NCBI GenBank assembly: GCA_030040595.1
Contig: JASHTL010000116.1
Span: forward strand, 1 to 14,471
Direction of reading: 5' to 3'
DNA length: 14,471 nt
Source of the DNA: Microcaldota archaeon
GTDB lineage: Archaea; Micrarchaeota; Micrarchaeia; Micrarchaeales; CABMGC01
A program made the position numbers and the translations under genes. How positions within the stretch are numbered: the first letter of the stretch is position 1; each line of letters opens with the position of its first letter. The notes beneath the pieces were generated by a model that had not been told where the DNA came from, did not search any database, and saw nothing but the letters and a program-made list of their open reading frames with translations. Below, one piece after another: positions 12,362 through 14,471 of this stretch.

Positions 12362-14471
12362 AGATAGCAAGGAGGAGGCAGAAGGGGCAGCTGATGACAC
12401 TGACCGTGCTGCTCCTCTTCATACTCATGTTCTCTATACTCCTGATCTATTCCACCATAAACGTGAATTACAACAATGTCGCGCAGAGCCTTGCGCTCTC
12501 GTCCGGCACTACCAACTACGGCGCACTTCTCGCGCCAGAGGCTGCGGCATTCGCAAAGGCGAGCATGCAGAATGCGCTTGGCGCGCTCTTCGTGTACGAG
12601 TACAACGCCTCGCTCAGGAAGGGCAACCTCGTTGCAAATTACACCGGAGACCTCTCCTCGCTGATAACGAATGGCATGCTACCCGGCGTTGCTGCAAACA
12701 CCCCGGCTGCAAATTCGCTGAAGAGCATGATGAACAACCTTACATTTGTCAGCTACAATGCCGCGCTACTCGCGGTACTCAACACCTCTTACAGGAGCGT
12801 GCTGGTGAACGAGACGGCTCCGGTCATCTCGCAGGCCGGCCCGTACAACCTCTCGCTCAGCTACATAGAGAATGTTGAGATCAACTCGAGCGGCAGCGCG
12901 TTCACTTTCAGCGTGCCTGTAAACGTCTCGGTCTCGCTCAACGGGACCCCTGATCTCTACTACGCACAGCAGGGCGTGGTCAGGTACATAGAGCCAGGTG
13001 CGCTTACTCCTGCAAAGACGATAGGCGGCTACGCAACATACGGCAACACCATTGGCATGATATATGGAACGGTATATGCGGTGCCTTCCGGTGTCACCTG
13101 CACCACGCTCTCAAGCGCGATACCGGCAGCGCTCAATGTGGCGCCGGTAAACAAGACCCTGATACTGGCAACTGCAAACGCTGTTGACATAACAGGCGGT
13201 GGAGGCTGCTATGCGGCAAACAAGTACGGCGGATTGATAACCTATATGATATCAAGCAGGGAGGCGCCTCCGAATGCAATACCATACCTTGTCTTCAACC
13301 AGCTGGCTCCTGGCAACATACCGATACTGAACTACATCATGAGCGGGCAGCAGCTCCTTCTCTATGGACCCGAGCTGAGCGTGATGAACATAACAGGAGT
13401 AATAAACGATGTCTCGAGCCAGGATTACTACGGCTCCCCTCTCGCGCCTTCATACATAAGCAGAACGGAGCAGAACTTCAGCGGGCAGTCGCCGTACGGC
13501 CTCTTCACCTTCCAGGGCACTGGCATTGAGGCCGCAGAGTCGAACGGCTCGCTGGCGCACACTAGCTGGAACCAGTATAAGGGCAGCAACCTGACCGGCA
13601 CAAGCAACGCGTTCTGCACAGCGACCCTTGGGAGCCCGGGCCTCTCTACCTCCATATGGTTCAAGATGAAGAACACTACTGACAAATGGGACTCGGATCC
13701 GGCAAGCCCCAACTTCACTGTCTTGTACAGCTGCGGAGGCGGCTGGGAGCTTGACTACCACGGAGGCAAGAGCTTCACGTGGGCAAGCAACAAGAATGTC
13801 TACTTCACAACCGAGTCCGGCACAAAGGTGGCCGCGTCTCCTGGCGCGTTCACCTTCAACGTGCCAAGCAACATACTCAACAACACATGGTACAACATCG
13901 CGATAACATACAACGGAGTCAACACGACGGCGTATCTTGACGGTTCATTGGTTGCCTCAAACGCCATAACCTCCAGCTCTGCAGGCACGACATACCCGCT
14001 GGTGCTTGCTGCGGACGCCGGCGCCGACGCGGACGGATATTATAATGGCCTTCTTGCAAACTTTCAGGTATACAACACCTCGCTCTCAGGCGCGCAGGTA
14101 GCGCAGATATACCGCGATGGCATATCGGGATTGCCCATCGCCGGCGCAGGTCTGTACGGCTGGTGGCCGCTCAACGGCAATGGAAACGATCTCAGCGGGC
14201 AGGGGGACAGCTTGATAGCGCACAACATCTCGTGGCAGGCAGCTTCAAACTATACTAGGGACAGCGCGCTGATAACCATCGTGCCAGGGCCATATGTGTC
14301 GATACCTGGAGTTGACGGCTGCGTGAGCAACAGGGCCTGCAACAATACGCTTGAGGCGCAGCTATATCTCGGACAGGCGCCGATAGAAGTAGGCAACAGC
14401 CAGCAGGCAGGCCGCTTCAACACAAACAGCATCGTGACAATACCGAACAACGCGGCGCTGCAGGCATCGAC
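12352..14471 (+). CDS. Third giant LamG surface protein, C-terminus beyond the window
   Basis: An open frame of 706 codons with no stop before the window end. The ATG at 12352-12354 overlaps the previous gene's last codons by 10 nt; GGTGTGGAAG just upstream may serve as ribosome-binding site. The N-terminus MEIKIARRRQKGQLMTLTVL has a basic segment, then G-Q and a hydrophobic helix (about 15-34), like a class III signal but without an acidic residue near +5. Residues about 35-385 form a large domain I do not recognise, with many N-X-S/T sequons and two Cys (250, 286). A LamG domain spans about 385-597 (TAYLDGSLVAS; YNGLLANFQVYNTSLS). A second LamG header (YGWWPLNGNGNDLSG, 602-616) starts another domain that continues past the edge. 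Composition and style match the two other giants, so it is the same kind of adhesin-like surface protein. Confidence 0.8.
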   Translation, partial: MEIKIARRRQKGQLMTLTVLLLFILMFSILLIYSTINVNYNNVAQSLALSSGTTNYGALLAPEAAAFAKASMQNALGALFVYEYNASLRKGNLVANYTGDLSSLITNGMLPGVAANTPAANSLKSMMNNLTFVSYNAALLAVLNTSYRSVLVNETAPVISQAGPYNLSLSYIENVEINSSGSAFTFSVPVNVSVSLNGTPDLYYAQQGVVRYIEPGALTPAKTIGGYATYGNTIGMIYGTVYAVPSGVTCTTLSSAIPAALNVAPVNKTLILATANAVDITGGGGCYAANKYGGLITYMISSREAPPNAIPYLVFNQLAPGNIPILNYIMSGQQLLLYGPELSVMNITGVINDVSSQDYYGSPLAPSYISRTEQNFSGQSPYGLFTFQGTGIEAAESNGSLAHTSWNQYKGSNLTGTSNAFCTATLGSPGLSTSIWFKMKNTTDKWDSDPASPNFTVLYSCGGGWELDYHGGKSFTWASNKNVYFTTESGTKVAASPGAFTFNVPSNILNNTWYNIAITYNGVNTTAYLDGSLVASNAITSSSAGTTYPLVLAADAGADADGYYNGLLANFQVYNTSLSGAQVAQIYRDGISGLPIAGAGLYGWWPLNGNGNDLSGQGDSLIAHNISWQAASNYTRDSALITIVPGPYVSIPGVDGCVSNRACNNTLEAQLYLGQAPIEVGNSQQAGRFNTNSIVTIPNNAALQAS

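Noticed and set aside
12342..12878. 178-aa open frame on the plus strand starting MWKHGDKDSKEE
   Set aside because: It overlaps the true frame that starts at 12352. The true frame has a signal helix and LamG domains and stays open to the edge, while this one is Arg/Cys/His-rich low-quality sequence typical of an out-of-frame reading.
1..14471. CRISPR arrays, rRNA genes, insertion sequences or integrase genes
   Set aside because: No regularly spaced repeats, rRNA motifs, or transposase or recombinase signatures were seen on either strand.

Overview
The window looks like a piece of a DPANN-type archaeal chromosome, most likely Micrarchaeota or a relative (inference, no database search). The reasons are archaeal TATA boxes about 26-35 nt upstream of start codons with very short or absent leaders, class III (type IV pilin-like) signal sequences, heavy use of ATA and AGG codons, and very large surface proteins that combine LamG, DUF2341 and YVTN-propeller modules. 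I associate that last combination with Micrarchaeota from memory.

Left part (1 to about 2580), AT-rich, roughly 28-35% GC in the lines I counted by hand. It holds the start of a vapC toxin gene and its ribbon-helix-helix antitoxin vapB (minus strand), with a perfect 16-bp palindrome beside the vapB TATA box. It also holds a small membrane protein with a bacterial-PH-like domain (minus), an unrecognised 243-aa protein (plus) and a four-helix membrane protein (minus). A tRNA-Cys(GCA) gene (minus, 2579-2649) closes this part. A 17-nt stretch at its 3' end recurs with one mismatch, in the same orientation, at 1088-1104. That is the geometry left by integration into a tRNA 3' end, so part of this region may be an old integrated island.

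Right part (2734-14471), all plus strand, mostly 55-60% GC, one tightly packed run of six genes with overlaps or gaps of a few bases. It starts with a fusion of four CBS domains to an HPF/YfiA-like ribosome-hibernation domain. Five predicted surface proteins with pilin-like N-termini follow: a small pilin-like protein, a 1095-aa four-LamG protein, a second small pilin-like protein, a 1402-aa multi-propeller protein, and a third large LamG protein cut off by the window end.

The likely theme of the right part is a cell-surface appendage or adhesion complex (small pilins plus giant lectin-like or propeller-bearing pilins), perhaps for contact with a host cell or matrix. It seems to be co-transcribed with a nucleotide-sensing ribosome-associated protein. 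The most unusual object is the 1402-aa protein, which appears to have domains nested in domains: a YVTN propeller inside a DUF2341 module inside a LamG domain.
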